A stretch of DNA of 64,000 bases, taken from positions 246,919 to 310,918 of the forward strand of contig NZ_JACSIT010000141.1 of assembly GCF_014349155.1 (NCBI RefSeq). The letters run 5' to 3'. The stretch's first letter is position 1. Each line of letters opens with the position of its first letter. The notes beneath the pieces are model-generated. The model made no database searches and was not told where the DNA came from. It worked only from the letters and a program-made list of their open reading frames with translations. The position numbers were made by a program, and so were the translations under genes. Shown here piece after piece: positions 24,682 to 33,976 of this stretch. The DNA comes from Neolewinella lacunae (GTDB lineage: Bacteria; Bacteroidota; Bacteroidia; Chitinophagales; Saprospiraceae).

Positions 24682-27143
24682 CAGCTTAAGAATTTACCGA
24701 TCTTAATAATCTCCGCAAAAACACCCGCGGCAGTTACTTCCGCACCGGCGCCCGGACCACGAATCACCAGCGGTCGTTCGCTGTAACGATCGGTCGTAAA
24801 TACAATCATGTTATCGCTTCCACTCAGGAGGAAGAAGGGGCTTTCCGGACCAACTGCCTGGATGCCCACGCTGGCCTGGTCGCCCTCCAGCGTGGCAATC
24901 ATCCGCAGGACTTTGCCCGCGCTGGCCGCATCGGCGAGCAGCTTGGTAAAGTAGTCGGCGTTCGCTTCCAATACGCCGAAGAAGTCATCCACCGAAGCGG
25001 CCTCCATCGCACCGGGGGGCAAAAAGCCTACCAGCTGCACGTGTTCCGCCTCCATCGCTACGCCCGTCTCGCGGGCGAGGATGAGGATCTTGCGGCCCAC
25101 GTCTTTGCCCGATAGGTCAATCCGGGGGTCCGGCTCGGTGAAGCCCTTTTCCTTGGCGTCCATCACCACCTCGTGGTACGGGCGGCTGCCGTCGAAGTTG
25201 TTGAAGATGTAACTCAGGGAGCCACTCAGTACGCCCTCGATTTTTCGGATGCGGTCGCCACTGTCAAGCAGGTCGTGCAAAGTAGAAATAACCGGCAAAC
25301 CCGCCCCCACGTTGGTTTCGTAGTGAAACTGCACGCCGCGCTTGTTGGCCACGTTTTGCAGGCGCTGGTACTGGGCGTAGCTGCTGGAGGTAGCCACCTT
25401 GTTGGGAGTGGAAATGCTGATGCTCTCATCGAGGATGCCTTCGTAGTAAGTGGCAATCTTGTCGTTGGCCGTGTTGTCTACGAAAATGCTGTTGCTCAGG
25501 TTCAGGTCGCGCATCCGGCCAACGAACACGGCCAGGTCCACGTTGGTCTCCGAAGTTTGCAGGGCTTCCTTCCAGTTGTCCAGGTCAATGCCATCGGGCT
25601 CGAACAACATCTTGCGGGTGTTGGCCAGGCCGACGACCTTCACCTCCATCCCCAGTTTTTTCCGGAGGTAGGCGTTTTGCTCGTTGATCTGCTTCAGCAA
25701 GGTTCCGCCGATGAGGCCCACGCCTACGATGAAGAGGTGCAGGCTTTTGTAGTCCGAAAGGAAGAAAGCTTCGTGCAGCGCGTTAAGGGCCTTGTTCTCA
25801 TCTTCGCGGGGAATGACGACGGAGACGTTCAACTCGCTGGAGCCTTGGGCGATGGCCACGGCGTTGATGCCGTTCTTGCCGAGCGCCTGAAACAAGCGAC
25901 CAGAAATTCCCGGCTGGTAACGCATGTTCTCGCCGATGATGGCCACTACGCTTAGGTCGCGCTCAACCTTCACGGGGTTAACCACCCCACGCTCAATCTC
26001 GTACTCAAAAGATGTTGTAACAGCTTCTTTGGCGAGGTCGGCATCTTCGGGCTTGACGGCGAAGCTGATGGAGTGTTCGCTCGATCCCTGGGTGATCAGG
26101 ATGATGTTCACCGCCTGCTGGGCCAGGGCACCGAACAAGCGGGCCGAGATGCCGGGTACCCCAAACAGCCCGCTGCCCGAAAGCGTCAGCAGCGCTACGT
26201 TGTTGATCGAGCTGATGCCCCGCACGGCCACGCCATCGGGGTTGTTTTCTTCGCTCACTTTCGTGCCGGGGAACGAAGGATCGAAAGTATTCTTGATGTA
26301 GAGCGGAATCCGCTGCCGCAGGGCAGGCATCAGGGTAGGCGGGTAAATGACCTTTGCCCCGAAGTGCGACATCTCCATCGCCTCGGCGTAAGTCATCTTC
26401 GGAATCGTGAAGGCTTTCTTCACCCGGCGGGGATCGGCGGTGAGTACACCACTTACGTCCGTCCAGATCTCGATCGCGTCCGCCTGCAAGCCCGCGCCCA
26501 CCAGCGAAGCCGTATAATCGGATCCGCCCCGGCCCAGCGTAGTGGTCAAACCGCCCTTCGCCGCCGCAATAAAGCCCGTAACGACCTGAACCTTAGGATG
26601 TTCCGCGTAGTAGGCCCGGATGGCCGTGTAGGTTTTTTCGAAGTTGACCTTGGCGTTGCCGAAGTTGCGGTCGGTCTTGATGATCTTCCTGGCGTCGAGG
26701 TACTCCGCCGGAATCCCGGCGTGCTGCAAGGCCTGGGCGATGATGTAGGAAGAGGAGCGCTCGCCGAAACTCAGGACGTAATCCATCGTCCGGCTGCTGG
26801 CCTCGCGGACCAAGAAAATGCCGTAGAGCAGGTTTTTGAGTACTTCGTGGGACTTCCGCAGCTGGGCCGAAGTTTCCAGACGGAGCATACTTCCTTCCGG
26901 CAGCAGCTCGGCGATGGCGTCTTGGTGGCGGTCGGCAAATTCCTGGAAGGCGGCCCCGTAGCGGTCATCTCCCGCAGCGGCCAGGCGGCTCATCTCAATC
27001 AGCCCGTCGGTGACGCCCCCGAAGGCGGAAAAGACGACGGTGAAGTGATCACCCGCCGCGTAGTAATCTTTGAGGATATTGATGATGCCGCGAATCCGGT
27101 CCGGCTTCGCGACGGAGGAACCGCCGAACTTTAAAACTTTCAT
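24681..27143 (-). CDS. thrA: Bifunctional aspartokinase / homoserine dehydrogenase I
   Basis: 820 aa, the usual length. The kinase domain begins KVLKFGGSSVAKPD and includes LGRGGSDYTASLVGAGL. Two ACT domains (about 310-460) carry SSINNVALLTLSGSGLFG and VVAIIGENMRYQPGIS, the threonine-sensing part. The dehydrogenase starts at residue ~470 with the NAD(P) loop GVGLIGG (474-480) and contains GVLSGSLSYIFN and the DPRIDLSGKDVGRK region. First gene of thrABC. A small GCCCC/GGGGC hairpin at 27166-27181 lies in the leader; no leader peptide rich in Thr/Ile was seen. Confidence 0.96.
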   Translation of the reverse strand: MKVLKFGGSSVAKPDRIRGIINILKDYYAAGDHFTVVFSAFGGVTDGLIEMSRLAAAGDDRYGAAFQEFADRHQDAIAELLPEGSMLRLETSAQLRKSHEVLKNLLYGIFLVREASSRTMDYVLSFGERSSSYIIAQALQHAGIPAEYLDARKIIKTDRNFGNAKVNFEKTYTAIRAYYAEHPKVQVVTGFIAAAKGGLTTTLGRGGSDYTASLVGAGLQADAIEIWTDVSGVLTADPRRVKKAFTIPKMTYAEAMEMSHFGAKVIYPPTLMPALRQRIPLYIKNTFDPSFPGTKVSEENNPDGVAVRGISSINNVALLTLSGSGLFGVPGISARLFGALAQQAVNIILITQGSSEHSISFAVKPEDADLAKEAVTTSFEYEIERGVVNPVKVERDLSVVAIIGENMRYQPGISGRLFQALGKNGINAVAIAQGSSELNVSVVIPREDENKALNALHEAFFLSDYKSLHLFIVGVGLIGGTLLKQINEQNAYLRKKLGMEVKVVGLANTRKMLFEPDGIDLDNWKEALQTSETNVDLAVFVGRMRDLNLSNSIFVDNTANDKIATYYEGILDESISISTPNKVATSSSYAQYQRLQNVANKRGVQFHYETNVGAGLPVISTLHDLLDSGDRIRKIEGVLSGSLSYIFNNFDGSRPYHEVVMDAKEKGFTEPDPRIDLSGKDVGRKILILARETGVAMEAEHVQLVGFLPPGAMEAASVDDFFGVLEANADYFTKLLADAASAGKVLRMIATLEGDQASVGIQAVGPESPFFLLSGSDNMIVFTTDRYSERPLVIRGPGAGAEVTAAGVFAEIIKIGKFLS

Positions 27144-27309
27144 GGGATATTTTCACTTGGCTGGTGCCCCGGCTTGGGGCAATCGAAAAAAGTCTGTAAA
27201 GATGTGGAATTTATAGGGTTCGCCAAGGTTTTGGGCCGAACAATGCACGGAGCTATTTACGATGCGGGGCAAGGCAGTTTTGCCCGGTTTCGGCTTACAG
27301 TTTTCGTAC

Positions 27310-27327
27310 GGGCGCGGCCGCAGGTGC
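27310..27327 (-). repeat. Dispersed 18-bp repeat, copy 8
   Basis: Exact core followed by CAGGGACGTGACAAATGAGC and AAAGGAGGCC, the longer tail form. Confidence 0.85.
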
Positions 27328-27490
27328 CAGGGACGTGACAAATGAGCAAAGGAGGCCAGCAAGGAGGTAAGGTTCCTTCTAGCATTTCAAGGAGAGGAGT
27401 AATGAAAATTTGCTATTGGGGACAGACTTATGATTGGTATAATCAATGATTGTGCCCTGCCCCTTCCCTGCTCCTTATTCCCCAACTATT

Positions 27491-27508
27491 GCACCTGCGA
27501 CCGCGCAA
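27491..27508 (+). repeat. Dispersed 18-bp repeat, copy 9 (degenerate)
   Basis: GCACCTGCGACCGCGCAA. The last bases diverge; its end overlaps the ybeY stop region. Pairs with copy 8 to enclose 199 bp. Confidence 0.65.
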
Positions 27509-27512
27509 AAAA

Positions 27513-27959
27513 CTACTTGCCCGCCAATTCTCCCGGCCGCAATCCCAGCGCCCAGTCTTCGAGTTCCCGCATTCTGGCGCTTTCCAGATCGGATTTATCG
27601 CCCTGCCCGCAGAGGTGGAGGATGCCGTGGATGATGACGCGGTGCAGCTCATCGGGGTAGGCGAGGCCGAGTTCGCGGGCATTTTCGGCTACGCGCTCGG
27701 TGGAGATGAACAGGTCTCCGCCGACGACCGGAAAGTGCTCGTAGGGAAAAGTGATGATGTCCGTCAGGGTATCGTGGCCGAGGTACTCGACGTTGAGTTG
27801 GTGCAGGTATTCATCACCACAAAAAATGTAGTTGATGGCCCCGGCCTGGCCGCCCCGTGCGCTGATGATCTCCAGAATCCAATCCTGGAGCTTGCTTTCT
27901 TCGGCCTCGGAAAGCGGGGTTCCGCCCTCTTCGACGTGGAACAGGATTTCGTGCTCCAC
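27513..27959 (-). CDS. ybeY: Endoribonuclease YbeY (16S rRNA 3' maturation)
   Basis: 148 aa, GTG start. The zinc site signature is HRVIIHGILHLCGQGD, where the third position is Asp as in many Bacteroidota. The preceding strand reads DTLTDIITFPYE, typical of the family. YbeY acts in ribosome quality control and 16S 3'-end processing. The start GTG shares its first G with the rsbW stop TAG, so both are translated from one message. Confidence 0.93.
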   Translation of the reverse strand: MEHEILFHVEEGGTPLSEAEESKLQDWILEIISARGGQAGAINYIFCGDEYLHQLNVEYLGHDTLTDIITFPYEHFPVVGGDLFISTERVAENARELGLAYPDELHRVIIHGILHLCGQGDKSDLESARMRELEDWALGLRPGELAGK

Positions 27960-28348
27960 TACTTAAGCTTGAACTGCATCTCCACGGTGCTGCCGCCGTT
28001 AATGTAGCGCATCTTATCGCAAAGCTGGTTCATCAGGAAGACGCCGCGGCCGCCGCACTCACAGATCCGCTCGGGGGAAGTGGGGTCGGGGATTTGCCGG
28101 TAGTCGAAGCCGCAGCCTTGGTCAGTCACCCGGATGGCGAGGCCACTGCGGGTCTGGGCCAGGCGGATGCTGACGGTTTTGGTGCGATCTTGCTTATTGC
28201 CGTGGATGATGGCGTTGGTGACGGCCTCGGTGAGGCTGAGCATCAGGCTGGCGTGCTTCTCCTGGTCGAGCTTGAAGCGGTCGGCGATCTGATCTACGTA
28301 TTTTTCTACCTTACTTATGTTGCTTGGATCGGAAACGAGAGTTAGCAT
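27959..28348 (-). CDS. Anti-sigma regulatory factor, RsbW-like serine kinase
   Basis: 129 aa from the ATG at 28348; the frame is open to 28498, but the start chosen gives the normal length. GHKL-fold ATPase: the N box is SLTEAVTNAIIHGNKQD and the G1 box is IRVTDQGCGFD, followed by GGRGVFLMNQLCDKM. Such proteins sequester a sigma factor or partner and phosphorylate an STAS anti-sigma antagonist. No sigma factor or STAS gene is adjacent, but a SpoIIE-type phosphatase lies at 48.2 kb. It overlaps ybeY by one base. Confidence 0.87.
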   Translation of the reverse strand: MLTLVSDPSNISKVEKYVDQIADRFKLDQEKHASLMLSLTEAVTNAIIHGNKQDRTKTVSIRLAQTRSGLAIRVTDQGCGFDYRQIPDPTSPERICECGGRGVFLMNQLCDKMRYINGGSTVEMQFKLK

Positions 28349-28628
28349 AAGCGAGAAAGCGGTTTGATTCTGACGTTTGAGGAAGGCGGATAAGAGCAAG
28401 AACATTTCTACCCGGTGAAAAGGTTGTAACGCGCTGGCAACCAAATAAAAAGACGTGACCGGGAAGCATTGGTCACGCCCGGTGGCCACCTTTAACACTG
28501 ACTGGAGGGCCAGCGGGCGCGTTGTCCCCTGACCTAATACGCGGTTAAATTAAGGGTGTTCACGCAGGTACGAAAATAAAAATGTCCGTTTTTATCCTCC
28601 ACCGTTAAAAAAGCGTTAAAACGGGGGC

Positions 28629-31600
28629 CTACTCTCCGCGCAGGGAGCGGAAATACTCGTCGACGAGGCCCTGGAAGTAGGGGTTCAACTCCGGGGTAAC
28701 GCGTTTGAACATTTCGATTTCGGCCTTGCGCTGCTTGAGGTAAGCTTCGAGGCTGGGGGGGATTTCGCGGCGGCGCTGTTGGGCGGTTTCTGACTTACGC
28801 TTTTCGTCCATCTCCTGCTCGCGTTCGGCGCGCTCGTGGTCGAGCATTTTGCTGAGGATGTCCTGCTGGCGGTTCATCATTTCGTTGGTGAGGCGCTTAT
28901 TGACGAGGTCTTCTTCGGCTTCGTTCATCTGGTCGATGAGTTCCTGGAGGGCGGGGTCGGTGCCTTTGCCTTCCTGCTGGCGGGCTTTTTGTTTGGCTTC
29001 GAGGGCTTTGCGCAGGGCAGCCTGGCGGGCGGCCATCTCGGCAAACTCTTTGGCGGAGCCGCCTTTGCCGTCTTTACCGTCCTTGGCTTTTTCGAGGCCT
29101 TCCTTCATGCCTTCCATGGCATCGTTGAGGCTGCGCTGCCCGTCGCTGCCGGGGTTGGAACTGGGCTTGCCGGGCTTGTTGCCCTTGCCTTCGCCGGGGT
29201 TTTCGCACTGCTGGTCGCCAGCCATCATGCCCGCCATCTGTTGCTGCATGTTTTCCATGCTTTCGTTGAGCATCAGGGCCAGGTCGTTCAGGCCCGTCAT
29301 CGCGCGCTGCTGCAGGTTTGCGGCCTGGGGGGTGTGGCGCTCCTCCAGCTCATCGATGGAACTGGCGAGGTTGCCCTTGATTTCGGTTACTTTCTCGGTG
29401 ATGAAGGTTTCGATCTGGAAATTGCGCTTGGCCAGGGCGTTGAGGGAGTCCCGGACCAGCTCAAAGTCGTTGTTGATCTTAAACTGGTTTTGCACCAGCT
29501 CTACGTAGCGGGGGGTATTGACGGTGGTCCGGTTGAGTTGGTCCATCACCTCTTCCTGGTCGAAACTCAGGTCAACGATGTTTTCCAGCAGCTGCCGCAG
29601 GGCGTCCATGTCTTCCTCGGCCTGTTCCTGCTGCATGCTTTGCATCATGGCGTCCATGGACTCGGCCATTTCCTTCATCTTCTTGCTGGCCTTTTTTTGC
29701 TTCTGGGCAGCGCCTTTGTTGTCTTGCTTTTTGAGATCCTGCCCGGCTTTCTCCATTTCCTCCTTGACCTCTTCCTGGGACTCTTCCTGGGTATCGAGTT
29801 CCATGGGTTTTTCCAGGGCTTCGTTTTTCTCCTCCATCTGCTCCATCTTTTCCTGGAGCGCTTCGAATTCTTCTTTGATCTCTTGCTGCTTTTCCTGGAG
29901 TTCTTCCTGGGGCGTATCGCCTTTTTCAGTTTCTTCCGCCAGTTTTTCCTCCTCTTCGGCGAGTTCTTCCAGCTTCTCGATGGCGTCCTTCATGTCTTTT
30001 TCCAGTTCCAGCTGTTTGAAGAGTTCCAGCATCCGGTCCAGTTCGGCTTCGGTTTGCTCGTCCGAAAGTTCCATGTCTTCCATCTTCTTCAGGGCCTCGT
30101 CTTTTTCGAGTTCCTGCATCAGCTCCTGGATCTGCTGCATAAGTTCCTGCATTTCCTGATCGATGGATTCCTCGAACATTTTCTGGAGTTGCTCCTGCTT
30201 TTGGAGGATTTGCTCGTCTTGCTGAGACTCCTGTTCGTTTTTCAGGTTTTCCTCGAAGGCTTCCTGGGCTTCATTGATTTGCTTCTGGACTTCCTGCTGG
30301 CGCTCGGCCAGTTTCTCCAGTTCCTTGCGCATTTTCCAGTCCAGTTCTTTTTCCTGAAGCATCTTTTCGCGGAGCTCTTTGGTGTCCTGCTTCAGGTCTT
30401 TGGTAGCTTCGAGGGCTTTTTTGAGTTCGTCCTTAATTTTGTTGTCGTTGCTTTCGGCTTGTTCTTCCAGCTCTTCCTTGCTGGGGTTACGGAAGGCCAT
30501 GACGCCGGTGCGGGCGCTTTTGGCACCGTTGACGCCATCGTTGTCGTAGACTTCGAAGTAGTAAGAAAGCTCATCGCCGGGCTTGAGCGCCAGGTCGGAG
30601 GCCAGGTCCCACACGTGGTCGTAGCGGGTTTGTTTGCCGGCGGGACCGCTGATGGCCAGGCGCTGCTCTTCCCCTTCGGCGCCGGTTTCGCCGTCGGTGA
30701 GGCGGTAGACGAAATTGATCTTGCTCACGCCGTAGTCGTCGGAGGCTTCGCCGGCGAAGAAGAGGAGCTTCTCGTCGGTGCTGTCGCGGAAGGTCTCGAC
30801 ACTGATCTGTGGGTAGAGATCGGGGATGACGGCCAGGCTGTAGCTGACGGAATCGGCCAGCGGCAGGCGCTCGTTGCCGATGTAGAGCGTGTAGCGGTCG
30901 TTTTTGAGGGCCCGCTTATCGAAGCTGTAGAGGTTGCTGCCGTCGCGGCGCATCTCCGTCACGGTGTTTTCGTTGGTAAACCGGAGGTCTACGTGGTCGG
31001 TATTTTCGGTATCGAAAGACCATTTGATCTGGGTACCGGCCGGTACGGTCAGGTCACCGATGTTGGCCAACTCCTCGTCCTGCCGGCCCAGGTAGGCGGG
31101 GTAGTCGAGCGCAACGGTAAATGCGGCGATGTTGGGCTTGGGCAGCACGGCCAAGGTAAACTCGGGGCTTTCCACCGGTCCGGCGCTCAGGGCAAAGGGG
31201 GTGTCTTCCTGTACATTGCTGAACAGGTAGGTGAAGGTGTTGGCATTCTCTTTTTGCAGGCGGTAGCGGTAGCCGTCTACTTCGATGTAGGCTTCGGCGG
31301 GGAGGACGTCGCCTTCCACTTTGACGGTCAGGGGGAAATCGCCATACTGGATCACCTCCAGGTCGGGGTTGTTTTCCAGCGTGAAGGTGAAGGGAGCCGG
31401 TCGGGTGAAGGTATCGTTGTTGCGCAGCAGACGGTTGGTACTGTCTTTGATGAGGCTGGGCGCGGCGAAGAGCAAAACGATGAGCAACAGCAGCGGGGGC
31501 AGGGCGAACTTTAAGTAACGCCGGTTCTGGCTCAGGTCAATGGCGGACCGGAAGGGAACGGGGCTGATCTCGGCCGACTTCTGGTCGATGGAAGCCAGCA

Positions 31601-31991
31601 GCAGACTGGTGTCGGCGGCCTCATCGGCCTGGCGGCGGAGCTGCAGCACGTTGAGCAACTTGTCTTTCACGTTGGTGAAGTGCTTGCCGATGATGTCCGC
31701 CGCTTTCTCGTGGCTGATCACCTGGCCCAGGCGGAAGTAGCGCGCCAGCGGCAACAGCACCCAGCCCCCGAAGGCCAGCAAACTCAGGCCAACGAAGCCG
31801 TAAAACATGAGTTTCCGCGCCGCAGTACCAAAGTAGAACTGCGATTCGAGCAAACTCACCAGCAGAAAAAGCGCCAGCACCAGGCCGACGGTATAAAGCA
31901 AACCACGGATCACACCATTGATGTAGTATTTCCGGATAAACTCATCGAGCTTAGTGATCAACTGGTCGTAGTGATGGGATACTTGGGGCAT
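28629..31991 (-). CDS. DUF4175-family membrane protein with long coiled coil
   Basis: 1120 aa. Three hydrophobic segments near the N-terminus (LLYTVGLVLALFLLVSLL, FYGFVGLSLLAFGGWVLL, FALPPLLLLIVLLFAAPSL) anchor it in the inner membrane. Two beta domains follow (about 210-500). Residues ~510-770 are extremely rich in Glu, Lys and Gln, and form long heptad coiled coils. A Met/Gln-rich region and basic helices end the protein. This architecture matches Bacteroidota DUF4175 proteins. Their role is unproven; position in envelope-gene neighbourhoods suggests cell-surface assembly. It stands alone here. Confidence 0.85.
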   Translation of the reverse strand: MPQVSHHYDQLITKLDEFIRKYYINGVIRGLLYTVGLVLALFLLVSLLESQFYFGTAARKLMFYGFVGLSLLAFGGWVLLPLARYFRLGQVISHEKAADIIGKHFTNVKDKLLNVLQLRRQADEAADTSLLLASIDQKSAEISPVPFRSAIDLSQNRRYLKFALPPLLLLIVLLFAAPSLIKDSTNRLLRNNDTFTRPAPFTFTLENNPDLEVIQYGDFPLTVKVEGDVLPAEAYIEVDGYRYRLQKENANTFTYLFSNVQEDTPFALSAGPVESPEFTLAVLPKPNIAAFTVALDYPAYLGRQDEELANIGDLTVPAGTQIKWSFDTENTDHVDLRFTNENTVTEMRRDGSNLYSFDKRALKNDRYTLYIGNERLPLADSVSYSLAVIPDLYPQISVETFRDSTDEKLLFFAGEASDDYGVSKINFVYRLTDGETGAEGEEQRLAISGPAGKQTRYDHVWDLASDLALKPGDELSYYFEVYDNDGVNGAKSARTGVMAFRNPSKEELEEQAESNDNKIKDELKKALEATKDLKQDTKELREKMLQEKELDWKMRKELEKLAERQQEVQKQINEAQEAFEENLKNEQESQQDEQILQKQEQLQKMFEESIDQEMQELMQQIQELMQELEKDEALKKMEDMELSDEQTEAELDRMLELFKQLELEKDMKDAIEKLEELAEEEEKLAEETEKGDTPQEELQEKQQEIKEEFEALQEKMEQMEEKNEALEKPMELDTQEESQEEVKEEMEKAGQDLKKQDNKGAAQKQKKASKKMKEMAESMDAMMQSMQQEQAEEDMDALRQLLENIVDLSFDQEEVMDQLNRTTVNTPRYVELVQNQFKINNDFELVRDSLNALAKRNFQIETFITEKVTEIKGNLASSIDELEERHTPQAANLQQRAMTGLNDLALMLNESMENMQQQMAGMMAGDQQCENPGEGKGNKPGKPSSNPGSDGQRSLNDAMEGMKEGLEKAKDGKDGKGGSAKEFAEMAARQAALRKALEAKQKARQQEGKGTDPALQELIDQMNEAEEDLVNKRLTNEMMNRQQDILSKMLDHERAEREQEMDEKRKSETAQQRRREIPPSLEAYLKQRKAEIEMFKRVTPELNPYFQGLVDEYFRSLRGE

Positions 31992-32180
31992 AAGAGAAAG
32001 CTTCTAACACGGGAAAAAAACAAAATCCAGGTTCGCTTCGGCAAAAAGCACCAAACGAACCCCAAAATAAGCAAAAGAAATCAGACCTGCTTAGGTTGTG
32101 TAATAACGGCCGGGGAGCGGATAAAATTTTCGGGGCGACTAGCGCTGGGCGGACACTTTCCGCAGCTTTAATTCTGCCCC

Positions 32181-33413
32181 TCAGGCTTTGCGCCGCAAGG
32201 CCAGCCACACCAGCAGCAAAGCGTAGAGGCCCGCCACGAGGAAGGAAAGGAAAGGCTCGGTGATGCCTACCTTGGCGAGTAAAAAGTCGGCCGTCTTCTG
32301 GGCCAGCAGAATAGCGATGAGCCAGGCGGCCAGGTTTTGCCACCGGGTATTGACGTGCACCCCGAGCAAAGCCCGGTCGTTGCCCATCACCAGGGCCAGG
32401 CCCGCCACGAAGGGCAGCAGTAATCCGTTGGCCACCTGGGCCGCGAAGATGACGGTGATGATGTCGAGCTCCAGCAAGCCCACCACCACCCCGGCCCCCA
32501 GGACCGTCAGCCAGGTGGCCCGAAACCAGGAGGAACGGACGCCCAGGCGTTCGGCGTCCCCCAGCGCCAGGAGTTCGCGTCCGGCCAATGCCGCCGCGTA
32601 AGGTGCGGTGATGGCCGAACTGAAGCCAGCGGCGAAAAGACCAAAGCCCAGCACTACATTGCCCTTATCCCCCAACCTTGCATCCAGCGTCCGCGCCAAA
32701 TCCGCAAACGTGGTGAAAGAACTGGCCAGGCTGCCCACCAGTATGATGCCCAGCGTGATGAGCGCGCCAACGCCGAAAGAAAGCCCCAGCCCCAGCCGCA
32801 TTTCCGACAGCTGCTGCCCCCGCCCGAGCCCCGCCGCCAGGAAAAAATTGTAGGGTACGATGGTCGTGCCCAACAGGGCCAGGACGGTACTGACCTGAAT
32901 CCCCCCCTGCCCCGTAAGCCGCTCCCCGCCCAGCACCAGCCCGCCGGCCGTCAGCAAAAAACACAAGCCGAGCAAAGCCACCACCCCCGCCAGCGCCCGC
33001 GCAATGCCCCGCGCCTCCCCCGGCCAAAGCAACACAGCGGCCACCAAACCGAGGGAAATGACCAGCCAGCGCCCGGCGGCAGGGAACAACAACTGCACGC
33101 CCCCCAGCGCCCCCAGCAAATTGCCCGCCTGGTAGGCCACACAACCCAAAAACACCGCCCCGAAACACAGCAGCGCCAGCCATTTGCCGCGCTCGCCCAG
33201 GATTTGCCCCAGCGAGCGGCCACTGACCAGCGTCAGCCGCGCCACCATCTCCAGCAAGACAAAACCCGCGCCCGCCGCCAGCAGGACAAAGCCCGTATAG
33301 TGCCAGCCGCCTTCGCTGCCCGCCCGCGCGGCGGTGGTGACCGTGCCCGGACCAATAAAAGCGGCCGCAATCAAAGACCAAAGCAGGGCACGCGACCATG
33401 AGGATGTTTTCAA
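32181..33413 (-). CDS. Nramp-fold metal transporter with altered metal site
   Basis: About 410 aa with some 11 membrane segments. The start is uncertain: there is no ATG near the family N-terminus, and TTG at 33413 (LKTSSWSR) fits best. Alignment by eye to Nramp places GPGT where canonical members have DPGN in TM1 (AAFIGPGTVTTAARAGS), and VPYN where they have MPHN in TM6 (LLGTTIVPYNFFLAAG). The Asp, Asn and Met that bind Mn/Fe are thus all replaced. Nramp relatives with altered sites exist that carry Mg or other ions. The fold is clear, but the substrate is not predictable. The gene diverges from a small membrane protein gene at 33495. Confidence 0.8.
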   Translation of the reverse strand: MKTSSWSRALLWSLIAAAFIGPGTVTTAARAGSEGGWHYTGFVLLAAGAGFVLLEMVARLTLVSGRSLGQILGERGKWLALLCFGAVFLGCVAYQAGNLLGALGGVQLLFPAAGRWLVISLGLVAAVLLWPGEARGIARALAGVVALLGLCFLLTAGGLVLGGERLTGQGGIQVSTVLALLGTTIVPYNFFLAAGLGRGQQLSEMRLGLGLSFGVGALITLGIILVGSLASSFTTFADLARTLDARLGDKGNVVLGFGLFAAGFSSAITAPYAAALAGRELLALGDAERLGVRSSWFRATWLTVLGAGVVVGLLELDIITVIFAAQVANGLLLPFVAGLALVMGNDRALLGVHVNTRWQNLAAWLIAILLAQKTADFLLAKVGITEPFLSFLVAGLYALLLVWLALRRKA

Positions 33414-33494
33414 CTTCCGGGAATTTAAACGGTTGGCAAGAGGAACGCCCAAGATAGCGCTTCCCCCTTCTCCTTTTCCCAAGCTCTTCCCCCG

Positions 33495-33869
33495 ATGGTC
33501 CTCCTGCTCCACACCCTCATCGAAGGCCTCATCGGCCTGCTCTTCCTGTTCTTTCCCGCCTGGGTCCAACGTTTGCCCGGCCTGGGAGCGGGCAGCGGCG
33601 AGAGTTTTCTGCTGGTGACCAAAATGTACGGCCTGGCGGCGCTGCTGCTGGCACTGCTTTCTTTCCTGGCCTGGCGCAAATCGGCCAGTCCGCAGTTTGT
33701 CTTGACCATTACAGGACTACTCACCGCTTTCCACCTGGGCATGGCCCTAGTGCAAGGACTCTACAACCCCGACGTCCGGGCGATGCTTTCCCACTTTTTG
33801 TTGGTGGTCTTACTGGGCGCGCAGTTTACCCGCCTGCGCAAGCAAAGCTGGGCTGAGGAAAGCAAATAA
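33495..33869 (+). CDS. Small four-helix membrane protein
   Basis: 124 aa with four hydrophobic segments (LLHTLIEGLIGLLFLFFPAWV, split here; then MYGLAALLLALLSFLAW, FVLTITGLLTAFHLGMAL, MLSHFLLVVLLGAQF). No catalytic motif was seen and the family was not recognised with certainty. It resembles small DoxX/DUF4345-like proteins in layout. The ATG at 33495 is the first good start and the gene diverges from the Nramp-fold transporter. Confidence 0.6.
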   Translation: MVLLLHTLIEGLIGLLFLFFPAWVQRLPGLGAGSGESFLLVTKMYGLAALLLALLSFLAWRKSASPQFVLTITGLLTAFHLGMALVQGLYNPDVRAMLSHFLLVVLLGAQFTRLRKQSWAEESK

Positions 33870-33976
33870 TCTTCCGGATGCTACGGCAGGAAGCGGCCGC
33901 TACGGAATTTAAAAAGGAACCGGGTACATCCCATCTTTTCCCAGCGTACAACCGCGCCTTAACATTTGCAAATTTT

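Larger units (their letters stand above)
27144..27512. other. 369-base region upstream of thrA
   Basis: Holds two dispersed-repeat cores in inverted arrangement (27310 and 27491) and the small leader hairpin. No gene seen. Confidence 0.55.

Noticed and set aside
28836-31514. An 892-codon open frame on the plus strand
   Set aside because: It is the exact antisense of the Glu/Lys/Gln-rich DUF4175 gene. The translation is a low-complexity Phe/Leu/His/Val string without domains; such frames arise from GC-rich codon bias.
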